From the NCBI GenBank assembly GCA_015493625.1, contig WGCT01000369.1:1-8866 (forward strand): a stretch of DNA of 8,866 nt, read 5' to 3'. The notes beneath the pieces were generated by a model. It did no database searches. It was not told the origin of the DNA and was given only the letters and a program-made list of their open reading frames with translations. Source of the stretch: Draconibacterium sp. (lineage in GTDB: Bacteria > Bacteroidota > Bacteroidia > Bacteroidales > Prolixibacteraceae). Positions 1 through 6,630 of this stretch are shown piece by piece (within the stretch, counting starts at the first letter, position 1; the number at the start of each line of letters is the position of its first letter). A program made the translations under genes and the position numbers.

Positions 1-393
1 ATTTCGAACCCGCCGTTTTTTACAAATAGTTTTAAAAACAAAAGCGAGACACGAAAAATTGCCCGGCACAACGATTTGTTACCCTTTTCGGATTTAATCC
101 GCGGTGCTGCAAAACTTCTTAAGCAACACGGACGGCTCGCTGTAATTTTACCGGTTGAATCAGCCACCGAATTTATAGCAAATGCAAAAAACAACGGACT
201 CTATATTGTACGCCAAACAAAAGTACGGCCTAAAAAACCGAAAGATTACAATCGAATTTTAATGGAATTTGCGTTGCAGGAAACGAAACCGGTTAACAAT
301 ATTTTAACCCTTTATCTTGAAGACAGCTCTGATTACACCAACGAATTTAAAGCACTTATCCGTAATTTTTATCTATACGAAAATAAGCGATAA
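1..393 (+). CDS. trmN6: tRNA1(Val) (adenine(37)-N6)-methyltransferase, C-terminal half (5' end outside window)
   Basis: The frame is open from the first base and ends at TAA 391-393, giving 130 residues. Residues 3-6 read NPPF, the methyltransferase motif IV that holds the target adenine in N6-adenine methylases. It is followed by F-T-N-S-F and an S-E-T-R-x-x-A-R-H stretch, the pattern of the YfiC/TrmN6 family, which methylates A37 of tRNA-Val with S-adenosylmethionine. Family members are about 235-250 residues, so roughly the N-terminal half with the SAM-binding motif I lies left of the window. The TTG at 76 is an internal codon, not a start. The rest (strand-helix pattern ending in a polar tail) fits the end of a Rossmann-fold methylase. 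The gene converges on upp with no spacer at all. A related class I N6-adenine methylase is the only serious alternative. Confidence 0.85.
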   Translation: MSNPPFFTNSFKNKSETRKIARHNDLLPFSDLIRGAAKLLKQHGRLAVILPVESATEFIANAKNNGLYIVRQTKVRPKKPKDYNRILMEFALQETKPVNNILTLYLEDSSDYTNEFKALIRNFYLYENKR

Positions 394-1056
394 CTATTTC
401 GAATCGATTTTTTCGCCAAAAGCTAAATCGCCGGCATCGCCCAACCCAGGAACAATGTACGAATGAGAATTCATCTCATCGTCGACCGCTCCCAGCCAAA
501 GTGTAACATTTTCGTCTTTTAACTTCTCGGCAACATAATCAACACCCTCGCGGCTCGAAATAATAGCAGCCAAATGTACATGCGACGGCGTTCCTTTGCT
601 GAAAAGCGCTTTGTAACCAATTTCCATCGACCGGCCTGAAGCGAGCATCGGATCGGAAAGAATAACCACTTTATTATCAAGCGAAGGCGAAGCCATATAT
701 TCGAATTCAATTTCGAACTCACCTTCATCGGTATATTTTCTGAAAGCCGAAATAAAACAGTTCTCGGCCCGATCGAATATTTTCAGTAGCCCGTTGTGCA
801 TAGGCAGTCCGGCACGCAAAATAGTTGCTAACACCGGCTGTTGCTCAATGGTTGGCACTTTGGCAATTCCCAGTGGAGTTTGTACTTCGCTTACATTGAA
901 TTTTAACTTTTTACTAATTTCGTACGCAAACAGTTCCCCAATCCGGTACAGATTTTCGCGAAATCGAAGTGGGTCGGTTTGAATTGCTACATCTCTTATC
1001 TCGGCTAAATATTGATCTAAAATTGAGTGATTGTTGCCTAAAATATTTATCTCCAT
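394..1056 (-). CDS. upp: Uracil phosphoribosyltransferase
   Basis: A 220-residue cytoplasmic enzyme of pyrimidine salvage that makes UMP and pyrophosphate from uracil and PRPP. It is full length for the family. Visible motifs are I-L-R-A-G-L-P-M (79-86), the PRPP-binding loop V-V-I-L-S-D-P-M-L-A-S-G-R-S (130-143; commonly DPMLATG-G-S) and the uracil-binding G-L-G-D-A-G-D (204-210) near the C-terminus. I chose ATG at 1056 (protein begins MEINILG), because the family starts just before this strand. The frame can be extended eight codons to a TTG at 1080, but nothing supports that. No Shine-Dalgarno sequence is seen, as usual in Bacteroidota. The TAG stop abuts the stop of trmN6. The ser-for-thr and arg-for-gly changes in the PRPP loop are conservative variants, and I expect an active enzyme. 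Confidence 0.96.
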   Translation of the reverse strand: MEINILGNNHSILDQYLAEIRDVAIQTDPLRFRENLYRIGELFAYEISKKLKFNVSEVQTPLGIAKVPTIEQQPVLATILRAGLPMHNGLLKIFDRAENCFISAFRKYTDEGEFEIEFEYMASPSLDNKVVILSDPMLASGRSMEIGYKALFSKGTPSHVHLAAIISSREGVDYVAEKLKDENVTLWLGAVDDEMNSHSYIVPGLGDAGDLAFGEKIDSK

Positions 1057-1236
1057 AATTATCGTATTCGTTTTATTCAATTAACTTTGAAATCAATTAA
1101 TTTATAGTTTATTTCAATTTTTTATACTATTACAGTTATATAAAGTTTGTAAGGAATTTCGAAAATTTTCATCGGAATGTTTTTCTGTTTCATCTTTTTT
1201 GAGTTTCAAAAGTACCAAAATTAATATTATTATAGA
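1057..1236. other. Divergent intergenic spacer between upp and the sulfotransferase gene
   Basis: 180 bp of strongly AT-rich DNA separates two divergent genes, so it must hold promoters for both unless the sulfotransferase is read from elsewhere. I see no small gene or clear RNA structure. Leftward, two TAnnTTTG boxes lie at 1207-1223 (listed separately). Rightward, the only exact TAnnTTTG match is TAACTTTG at 1082-1089, without a TTTG 19 nt before it. A near match with one extra spacer base (TA-AAG-TTTG) lies at about 1141-1149. None is decisive. Confidence 0.6.
1207..1223 (-). promoter_or_regulatory. Two adjacent candidate -7 boxes for upp
   Basis: On the minus strand TAATTTTG (1223-1216) and TACTTTTG (1214-1207) both match the Bacteroidetes sigma -7 consensus TAnnTTTG. 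Two exact matches so close together, upstream of upp and pointing at it, are suggestive. Neither has a TTTG at the expected 19-20 nt upstream, and the implied leader of upp would be about 140-150 nt. Both points keep confidence low. Confidence 0.25.
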
Positions 1237-2133
1237 ATGATTGCACTTCCAAATTTTTTAGTTGTTGGAGCATCGAAAAGCGGAACTACTTCATTGTACC
1301 ACTATTTAAAACAACATCCCGATATTTTTTTGTCGGATAAACAAAAAGAGGGACGCTATTTTTCGAAAATGGAGGGGAATTACAGCGGGCCGGGTGATGC
1401 AAATGTTGATTTGTCAGTCATTAAAAGTTTGGAAGAGTACAAAGCTCTTTTTTCAAACTATAATGGAGAGAAAGCGATTGGCGATATCTCTCCCGAATAC
1501 CTCTATTTTTACAAGAATGCCATTCCTCAAATTAAAAAAGATTTAAACGACGAGGTAAAAATTATTATTATTCTGCGTTCGCCAATCGACCGTGCCTTTT
1601 CGGGTTATTTGCATTTTAAGAGAGACCGTCGCGAGACGCTTTCGTTTGAGGAAGGGTTGGAAAAGGAAAAAGAGAGAGCTGCAAAAAACTACATTTGGGC
1701 CTGGCAATATAAAAACTCGGGACTCTATTCGGAGCAGGTAAAAGCGTATACCGAGAATTTTAAACGTGTTAAAGTTATTGTTTTCGACGATTTTAAAGAG
1801 AACCCGGATAGCGTATTAAAAGAGGTGTGCCGGTTCCTTGAAGTCGACCCGGATTTCAAATTCGATACTAGCTACAAGTACAACGTTTCGGGGAAACCGA
1901 AAAGTCAGGCACTTTACAAACTCGAAACTTCTCGTGGCCTCATTAATTTTATTAAGAAATTTATACCGGCCAAGCTTGTGCAAAAAATTAAAACCCGCTA
2001 TACCGGCGAAAAGCAGATGGTTAAACCGGAGATGAGCAGTGAGACAAGAAGTAAATTAATCTCGTTTTTTAACGACGACATTCTAAAACTCCAAGAGGTA
2101 ATTCAACAAGATTTATCGAAATGGCTAATGTAG
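1237..2133 (+). CDS. PAPS-dependent sulfotransferase domain protein
   Basis: A 298-residue soluble protein with no signal peptide or membrane segment. Near the N-terminus, after a hydrophobic strand, it has G-A-S-K-S-G-T-T-S-L (11-20), the 5'-phosphosulfate-binding loop of sulfotransferases. R-S-P-I-D-R-A-F-S-G-Y (114-124) is the 3'-phosphate-binding element that holds PAPS. K-E-x-x-Y-F (37-42) matches the KEPHYF motif of the carbohydrate/heparan-type family, here with G-R in place of P-H, and G-D-I-S-P-E-Y-L-Y (82-90) is also typical. It should move a sulfonate group from PAPS to a hydroxyl or amine, most likely of a glycan; the acceptor cannot be read from sequence. ATG 1237 puts the binding loop at the usual distance from the start. 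It is monocistronic in this window and convergent, 16 bp away, with the deacetylase operon. The family is certain, the substrate unknown. Confidence 0.9.
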   Translation: MIALPNFLVVGASKSGTTSLYHYLKQHPDIFLSDKQKEGRYFSKMEGNYSGPGDANVDLSVIKSLEEYKALFSNYNGEKAIGDISPEYLYFYKNAIPQIKKDLNDEVKIIIILRSPIDRAFSGYLHFKRDRRETLSFEEGLEKEKERAAKNYIWAWQYKNSGLYSEQVKAYTENFKRVKVIVFDDFKENPDSVLKEVCRFLEVDPDFKFDTSYKYNVSGKPKSQALYKLETSRGLINFIKKFIPAKLVQKIKTRYTGEKQMVKPEMSSETRSKLISFFNDDILKLQEVIQQDLSKWLM

Positions 2134-2149
2134 TTTGCACTCAGGCGAG

Positions 2150-3124
2150 TTAATGTTTTACCGTTGCTTTCCCAACCATTTTTCTTAATTTAAAATAGAC
2201 CCACTCGGCTTTTAAATTCAACCTGAAATTGCCATTCTGTTCTGCCGGGTAACGTTGAAGATGCGTTTTGCATTCGTCGTATTTTAAGCCGGCAGTACCA
2301 AAAGTGAGGTCGCAAATATTCTCCGATTTTAATTTTTGCAGCAGGTTTAACGAAACTCCGTCGTCGGTAAACGGGAACGCAAAAGATTTAATTTCGGGGG
2401 CAAAATTTTCAACCACCCAATTCATACTGTTCGCTATCTCGTTAAACTGTTTCTCCTCCGGTATTTTCCAAAATTCAGGATGGTTCTCGCTGTGCGCACC
2501 AATTGTAAAGCCCTGCCGTTTTAATGCCGAAATCTGAGTTGTGGTTAAATACGGGTTTTTAGTTTTTAAGAATTCTGAAAAATTAATTCCGAGAAGCGTT
2601 GCCAATTCATCTAAAACAGCACTTTTCGATAACTCAGTTTGCAAAATATCTGCTTTGTTTAATGCGTGTTTTCCTAAAAATTGTAGTGCTTCACGATTTG
2701 GTTTTTCAGTTAACTCATTTAAAATGAGACTGGCTTTGTAGCGGTGAAAAAGTTTCTGGTTATCGGCAAATCCGGAGTTTACAAAAAAAGTTGCCGGAAC
2801 TCCTTTCCTGATTAAAACCGGAGCAATTATTTCGGCACACTCTTTTAAGCCATCGTCGAAACTCAAATGAAAAACCTTCTCTTTTGCTTTGGGGTTTTTT
2901 ACGAAGTAGTCGAGCGAAACAGGTTTAAACCAGGTTAAAAAATAGTCTAGTTCCTTTTCAAACTCAGCAGAATTGCGGTACGGATAATTTAAAATGTGAG
3001 GTAATTTTTTGTTGCTCACCGTGTGATAAAAAGGGAGAAAAACAGGAGCAGGAGATTCAAAAAGCATCTTTTCAGACATTAACCGGCCAATCTGTTTGCT
3101 TATAAAACGTGGGATTTTTCTCAT
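2150..3124 (-). CDS. Polysaccharide deacetylase family protein (NodB domain)
   Basis: A 324-residue NodB-fold (carbohydrate esterase 4-like) protein. Visible motifs are Y-H-T-V (33-36), S-F-D-D-G (88-92; catalytic-base and metal aspartates), A-T-F-F-V (111-115), the metal-binding H-S-E-N-H (211-215, HxxxH) and F-A-F-P-F-T-D-D-G (248-256, the third-motif region). The Asp-His-His metal triad therefore looks intact, and a metal-dependent N- or O-deacetylase acting on a glycan is expected. No signal peptide is seen, so it may act in the cytoplasm or on a lipid-linked intermediate. I chose ATG 3124: AAGGAAG lies a few bases upstream, a rare good Shine-Dalgarno match here, and this start avoids overlap. 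A GTG at 3145 would add seven residues and overlap the preceding gene. It is the last gene of the radC operon, 2 bp after the acyltransferase stop. Confidence 0.88.
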   Translation of the reverse strand: MRKIPRFISKQIGRLMSEKMLFESPAPVFLPFYHTVSNKKLPHILNYPYRNSAEFEKELDYFLTWFKPVSLDYFVKNPKAKEKVFHLSFDDGLKECAEIIAPVLIRKGVPATFFVNSGFADNQKLFHRYKASLILNELTEKPNREALQFLGKHALNKADILQTELSKSAVLDELATLLGINFSEFLKTKNPYLTTTQISALKRQGFTIGAHSENHPEFWKIPEEKQFNEIANSMNWVVENFAPEIKSFAFPFTDDGVSLNLLQKLKSENICDLTFGTAGLKYDECKTHLQRYPAEQNGNFRLNLKAEWVYFKLRKMVGKATVKH

Positions 3125-3126
3125 CG

Positions 3127-4050
3127 TTACTTCCTTTTTAACCACTTTAAAAACAAAGGTAACCGATTAAATTTAAGCTGAAAATAGGTTTCTGCAATTG
3201 CACCAAACCCACTGTAAAACCGTTGAAGCCCTGAAATCATTGAACCTTCGAAATCGATTATAACGTTTTGCCCGGCATTGGTTTTTATAAAATTATCGAC
3301 CAAATAATACATTCCACCTAACTTTTTCCCCTCCACATTCGAAACGGCATTCAGGTAAATTGCCCGCTCTTTCCACCGGCAAAAATAGGCAGCAGCACAA
3401 AGGTTATTTTCCTGAGTATAAACTCCGTATATTTCGCCAAAACCTTTGTACTGGCCAAAAGCAATCACGTTTTTTAAACTCTTCATTGCGCTTTCATTCA
3501 ACCCGGCAGTTAAATTTTTAGATTTAAAATCGAGATACTCTTCCAACCCGATTCCACGAATTAAGGATAAGTTATTTTTATTGGCCTTTTTTATATTTCG
3601 TTTTGTATTTGTAGAAAATGCCTTTGAAAGTTCAGAATAATTCCGGTTTAAATTGAGGAGGTAGTTTTTACGAGGAATAAAATCAACTTCACTATGGGGT
3701 GTTACAGTTGCATTGCCCGAATTAATTTGAAAATCGGCAAAACGAAAATAGTGAAAGAGAAGGTCGAAGAATTGTATTTTTACTGCATCGGGAGGATTTG
3801 GGAAAATACCCAGCTGCTGCGAATAAAGCGGTTGATAAAGATATTTAATGCCAAATTTTATTTTATATGGCAGAGGCATAACAAACTCGTAATCGCCAAG
3901 AATTAGCGCATCCCAAATTTTAGCAGTCCTGTCGAGATGCCAGTTGTAGCCATAAATACGACAATTTTCCGCACGGTGAATACATTGGTTCCACTTCTCC
4001 GAATCTATTTCGGTGTGTTTAAAATATTTTATTTTCAGATTATTCTTCAT
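3127..4050 (-). CDS. FemAB/BioF2-like acyltransferase (GNAT superfamily)
   Basis: A 307-residue soluble protein. The C-terminal half has the pattern of the BioF2-like/FemAB group of the GNAT fold: F-S-T-N-T-K-R-N-I-K-K-A (145-156), a basic helix found where FemAB-like proteins grip their acceptor, then A-A-A-Y-F (219-223), G-G-M-Y-Y-L-V (245-251) and F-E-G-S-M-I-S-G-L-Q-R-F-Y-S-G-F-G-A (267-284), which resembles the family's acyl-donor/C-terminal signature. Members move acyl groups from acyl-CoA or aminoacyl groups from aminoacyl-tRNA to cell-wall or sugar amines; which applies here cannot be told. ATG 4050 lies inside the end of the upstream gene (11-bp overlap), a sign of translational coupling. 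It sits between two deacetylase-fold genes, so de-acetylation followed by re-acylation of the same sugar is an attractive but unproven idea. Fold assignment is fairly sure, function is not. Confidence 0.75.
   Translation of the reverse strand: MKNNLKIKYFKHTEIDSEKWNQCIHRAENCRIYGYNWHLDRTAKIWDALILGDYEFVMPLPYKIKFGIKYLYQPLYSQQLGIFPNPPDAVKIQFFDLLFHYFRFADFQINSGNATVTPHSEVDFIPRKNYLLNLNRNYSELSKAFSTNTKRNIKKANKNNLSLIRGIGLEEYLDFKSKNLTAGLNESAMKSLKNVIAFGQYKGFGEIYGVYTQENNLCAAAYFCRWKERAIYLNAVSNVEGKKLGGMYYLVDNFIKTNAGQNVIIDFEGSMISGLQRFYSGFGAIAETYFQLKFNRLPLFLKWLKRK
3129..3136 (-). promoter_or_regulatory. Shine-Dalgarno-like site deciding the deacetylase start
   Basis: On the minus strand AAAAGGAAG runs into the TAA stop of the upstream gene and lies about 6-8 nt before ATG 3124. 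Purine-rich ribosome-binding sites of this strength are uncommon in Bacteroidota and absent from the other genes here. It supports ATG 3124 over GTG 3145 and suggests re-initiation by ribosomes finishing the upstream gene. Confidence 0.45.
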
Positions 4051-5365
4051 TTGCCCATTTAAAACCCAGCCGGTTTATTTTTTCAAAAACTTGTCGATAC
4101 CCTTTCCAAAGTCCTGTATCAGTCACGGTTTCGTTATGCCAGATGCTTACAAATGTACCTCCAACTTTTTTTACTTCAATCATTATCTCCTCAATTTGTT
4201 GAATTGCTTCTTTGGGCGATATTTTTAAATAATTAAGAAAAGTGCCGTCCATCACCTGAAACGGAACAATTAGCAGGTTTGTTTCCACCTCGTTTTCTAA
4301 ATCGTAAAAATAATAGGGTGTGCAAATCCCTGCTCTGAATCCGGGTTGCGAAGCGTATCCCATCGAGTAATCTTCAGCAATGCCTGCATCAATTAATTGC
4401 AGATAAGTAGTTGGAAAATTAAGTCGCAGAAAGTGCTGACGGCTTTTTGTAATCTCTCCACCACAAATTTCCTCGAGCCGCTCTTTCTCTATTCTTACCT
4501 TTTCTGTTTCTCCCTTTTTGCTCGATGCAAACGACGGATGAATACCAATATTGTATCTTTTTTTTATATTCTGAATAAGTTCGATTAGATGCCTGTTTTT
4601 ATACGAAACGTTTTTATCGAAATGGCCATAATCTCCCAACAGAAAGAAAAACAGCACTTTATCTTCGTTTCCTTTAAACTCTTGGGTAATGTACTTATAC
4701 GAATCGTAAGGGTCGGGTTCGTTGTTTGTGAGAACGTTTACCCTCGATTTAAATTCGGTAAAATTCCCTTTTGTAACCGATTTTAGCAGTGCCCCCGAAG
4801 TTCGAAAAAAACCTTTGTGTTTATACGCCCAGGCATTATCGATATCGATGGTGGAGATAAATTTAAACGACTGTTTTGTAAATTGTACCCCGTTATATTT
4901 TTCAGCAATCTTTTTGGCAAGCAGATTAGCCCAAATATTTACAACCGGTTTTTTTAATAAATCGAATTTAGCGAGAATACTATTTTCGGCTTTATAACGA
5001 TTAAATTTATCGACAGTTTCTGAGTTATATTCTTCGAAACGGGTAACCAGAAAAAACGATGCGGCAAGTGGGTCAAATGGCAATACCGAATTGCTCGAAC
5101 TCTTGAAAAAGTATTTTTCATTCTCGTACCAAACGGCCTCAGTTGTTGGCATTTCCAATGTTTTACCATGCATTAACCAATGTGGTTTAATGTATATTTC
5201 GTCATCGAATTTCTCTAACGAGTAGTTAATTTTAGGGAGTTGTGAATTTCGGAAATTAGCTGAACTGGTAGTAAACGAAATCTCAGTTTGTAAAACTTGC
5301 GAGAACAAAAGCCGGGAGATGTATTTAATTCGTGGTGTAATTTCTTTGGAATAGAGCAAAATCAT
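4040..5365 (-). CDS. DUF7033-type polysaccharide deacetylase family protein
   Basis: A 441-residue protein with no signal peptide. Residues 1 to about 130 look like the DUF7033 N-terminal domain, with the conserved-looking L-P-F-D-P-L-A-A-S-F-F-L-V-T-R-F-E-E-Y at 95-113. From about 165 on there is a NodB-like barrel with a divergent motif set: S-T-I-D-I-D-N-A (171-178), G-I-H-P-S-F (274-279), S-R-Q-H-F-L-R (308-314), S-M-G-Y-A (334-338), P-G-F-R-A-G (341-346) and W-H-N-E (409-412). The strict HxxxH pair of NodB enzymes is not present; only H276 occupies the second motif. Family members are usually annotated as polysaccharide deacetylases, but I know of no firmly established substrate. ATG 5365 is 9 bp after the radC stop, and the end overlaps the acyltransferase start. 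It could be a glycan deacetylase with altered metal ligands or a binding/regulatory relative. Confidence 0.82.
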   Translation of the reverse strand: MILLYSKEITPRIKYISRLLFSQVLQTEISFTTSSANFRNSQLPKINYSLEKFDDEIYIKPHWLMHGKTLEMPTTEAVWYENEKYFFKSSSNSVLPFDPLAASFFLVTRFEEYNSETVDKFNRYKAENSILAKFDLLKKPVVNIWANLLAKKIAEKYNGVQFTKQSFKFISTIDIDNAWAYKHKGFFRTSGALLKSVTKGNFTEFKSRVNVLTNNEPDPYDSYKYITQEFKGNEDKVLFFFLLGDYGHFDKNVSYKNRHLIELIQNIKKRYNIGIHPSFASSKKGETEKVRIEKERLEEICGGEITKSRQHFLRLNFPTTYLQLIDAGIAEDYSMGYASQPGFRAGICTPYYFYDLENEVETNLLIVPFQVMDGTFLNYLKISPKEAIQQIEEIMIEVKKVGGTFVSIWHNETVTDTGLWKGYRQVFEKINRLGFKWANEE

Positions 5366-5374
5366 AGCAATAAT

Positions 5375-6076
5375 TTACAGGTTTAGCATTCCATTGTCGG
5401 CAAAACTAAGGAAGCTGTCTTGTGTAATAATAATGTGGTCGAGAACGGTAATATCCATAATTTTTGCTGCATCTATAATCTTTTTAGTTATCGAAATATC
5501 GGCATTCGACGCCTGAATTGTTCCTGATGGGTGGTTATGACAAAGAATTAACGAGCTGGCAAGCTTTTCTATTGCCTTTTTTAAAATTAATCGAACATCG
5601 ATTACCGTTCCGGAAATTCCACCCTGGCTCACCATAAATGTATCGATAATTTTGTTGCCTCTATTTAAAAACATCACCCAAAACTCTTCGTGGGTTAAGT
5701 CGGCCAGTTGGGGACGAAAGAAATCAACAACATCTTTACTCCCACCAATTTTATTTTTACTGAAAACATCGGCATCTTTTCGGCGTTTCCCCAATTCGAG
5801 TGCTGCAACAATCGACACAGCTTTTGCTTCGCCAATTCCGTTAAACGATTTTAAATAATCAATGCCTTTTTTGCCCAGTTCGTTTAAATTATTGTTTGTA
5901 GCGGTTAAAATACGTTTTGCCAGCTCAACGGCTGTTTCGGTTGTATTTCCCGAGCCTATCAGAATAGCAATTAATTCGGCGTCGGTAAGGTGGCGCGCAC
6001 CTTTTATTAACAGTTTTTCGCGTGGCCGGTCTTCAACTGCCCACTCTTTAATATTTAATCTCTTATGCTCGTTCAT
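5375..6076 (-). CDS. radC: RadC family JAB/MPN-domain protein (UPF0758)
   Basis: A 233-residue, full-length RadC-type protein. The N-terminal half carries the family's D-R-P-R-E-K-L (16-22) and a helix-hairpin-helix-like region, L-K-S-F-N-G-I-G-E-A-K-A (75-86). The C-terminal half is a JAB/JAMM metalloprotease-like domain: an acidic E-E-F-W-V-M-F-L-N segment (130-138), then H-N-H-P-S-G (180-185) and D193, which complete the HxHPSG-x(n)-D zinc signature. All likely zinc ligands are present. The old DNA-repair name came from an E. coli mutation later reassigned, and the cellular role of the family is not settled. ATG 6076 is used. It is the first gene of the tightly spaced leftward operon with the deacetylase and acyltransferase genes, a partnership its fold does not explain. 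No good consensus promoter is visible upstream. Confidence 0.94.
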   Translation of the reverse strand: MNEHKRLNIKEWAVEDRPREKLLIKGARHLTDAELIAILIGSGNTTETAVELAKRILTATNNNLNELGKKGIDYLKSFNGIGEAKAVSIVAALELGKRRKDADVFSKNKIGGSKDVVDFFRPQLADLTHEEFWVMFLNRGNKIIDTFMVSQGGISGTVIDVRLILKKAIEKLASSLILCHNHPSGTIQASNADISITKKIIDAAKIMDITVLDHIIITQDSFLSFADNGMLNL

Positions 6077-6403
6077 CGGCTAAACTTCTTTTTAAAAATA
6101 GATATTTTTAATGGCATTAAAAAGAGGTTGATAAATATACTCAAACCAAATAGATTTTCGGGTCTTGGCTAAGGTGGTTTTTACCGAAGGAGTCGGATGG
6201 GAAATTAACTTTGCTCAATTCCAGAAAAGCTAAGGATTAATTTAAATTTTTGTGGGGAATAAAGAGAGAAACTATTCTGAAAAATGATAAAAACCTTATT
6301 TAGAGGTCTTAAAGTTTAGTAGCTAATTTTGTTAATAAGGTTGTTCCCGAATAGGTAATACAACGGATCAATTCAACTTTCGGGTTGATAGAGCATTGTA
6401 AAA

Positions 6404-6421
6404 TTTGCCCGATAGGGCAAA
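6404..6421. repeat. Perfect 7-bp hairpin, GATA loop
   Basis: TTTGCCC, GATA, GGGCAAA is an exact inverted repeat in the middle of the gene-free stretch. Read leftward it is followed by a short T-run (TTTTA), so a weak terminator for leftward transcripts that pass the rpsT terminator is possible. Read rightward there is no U-tract. It could equally be a stem of a structured RNA. Confidence 0.4.
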
Positions 6422-6596
6422 AGTAACATCATGACATCTCTCTGACTGGCAACCCAAAAGTTTAAATGCCCCTAAAAATCTATTTAAATATTGAACCAAC
6501 CCGAATTGTGAAGTGAGCCAATACAATGGCCAAACGTGTATATGCCATATCTTTTTAAATTGGGCCAAAGATAAATTGATTGAGAAGAACGGGCAT

Positions 6597-6630
6597 AAAA
6601 AAACCCCTCCAAAAAAAATTGGAGAGGTTT
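6597..6630 (-). terminator. Intrinsic terminator of the tRNA-Glu/rpsT unit
   Basis: Arms at 6601-6612 and 6619-6630 pair over 12 positions with one C-A mismatch around a six-base loop. On the minus strand the stem is followed at once by seven Ts (complement of the A-run 6597-6603). It starts about 20 nt after the rpsT stop. Shape, U-tract and position are those of a rho-independent terminator. Confidence 0.88.

Noticed and set aside
1057..1080. Eight-codon N-terminal extension of upp from a TTG
   Set aside because: The family begins at the ATG at 1056 and no signal supports TTG.
1082..1089. TAACTTTG as a rightward promoter for the sulfotransferase
   Set aside because: It fits TAnnTTTG, but there is no TTTG 19-20 nt upstream and the leader would be about 140 nt; too weak to list.
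2134..2149. ACTC-AGGC-GAGT hairpin between the convergent sulfotransferase and deacetylase genes
   Set aside because: A four-base-pair stem without a T-run is expected by chance and too weak to end transcription.
4722..4997. Rightward 91-codon open frame across the DUF7033 gene
   Set aside because: It is antisense to a well-supported gene with conserved motifs and shows no protein-family feature of its own.
6368..6568. Leftward 66-codon open frame between radC and rpsT
   Set aside because: It starts only at TTG, has no promoter box or ribosome-binding site, no recognisable motif, and lies across the inverted repeats of the gap. I mention it in the gap entry but do not call a gene.
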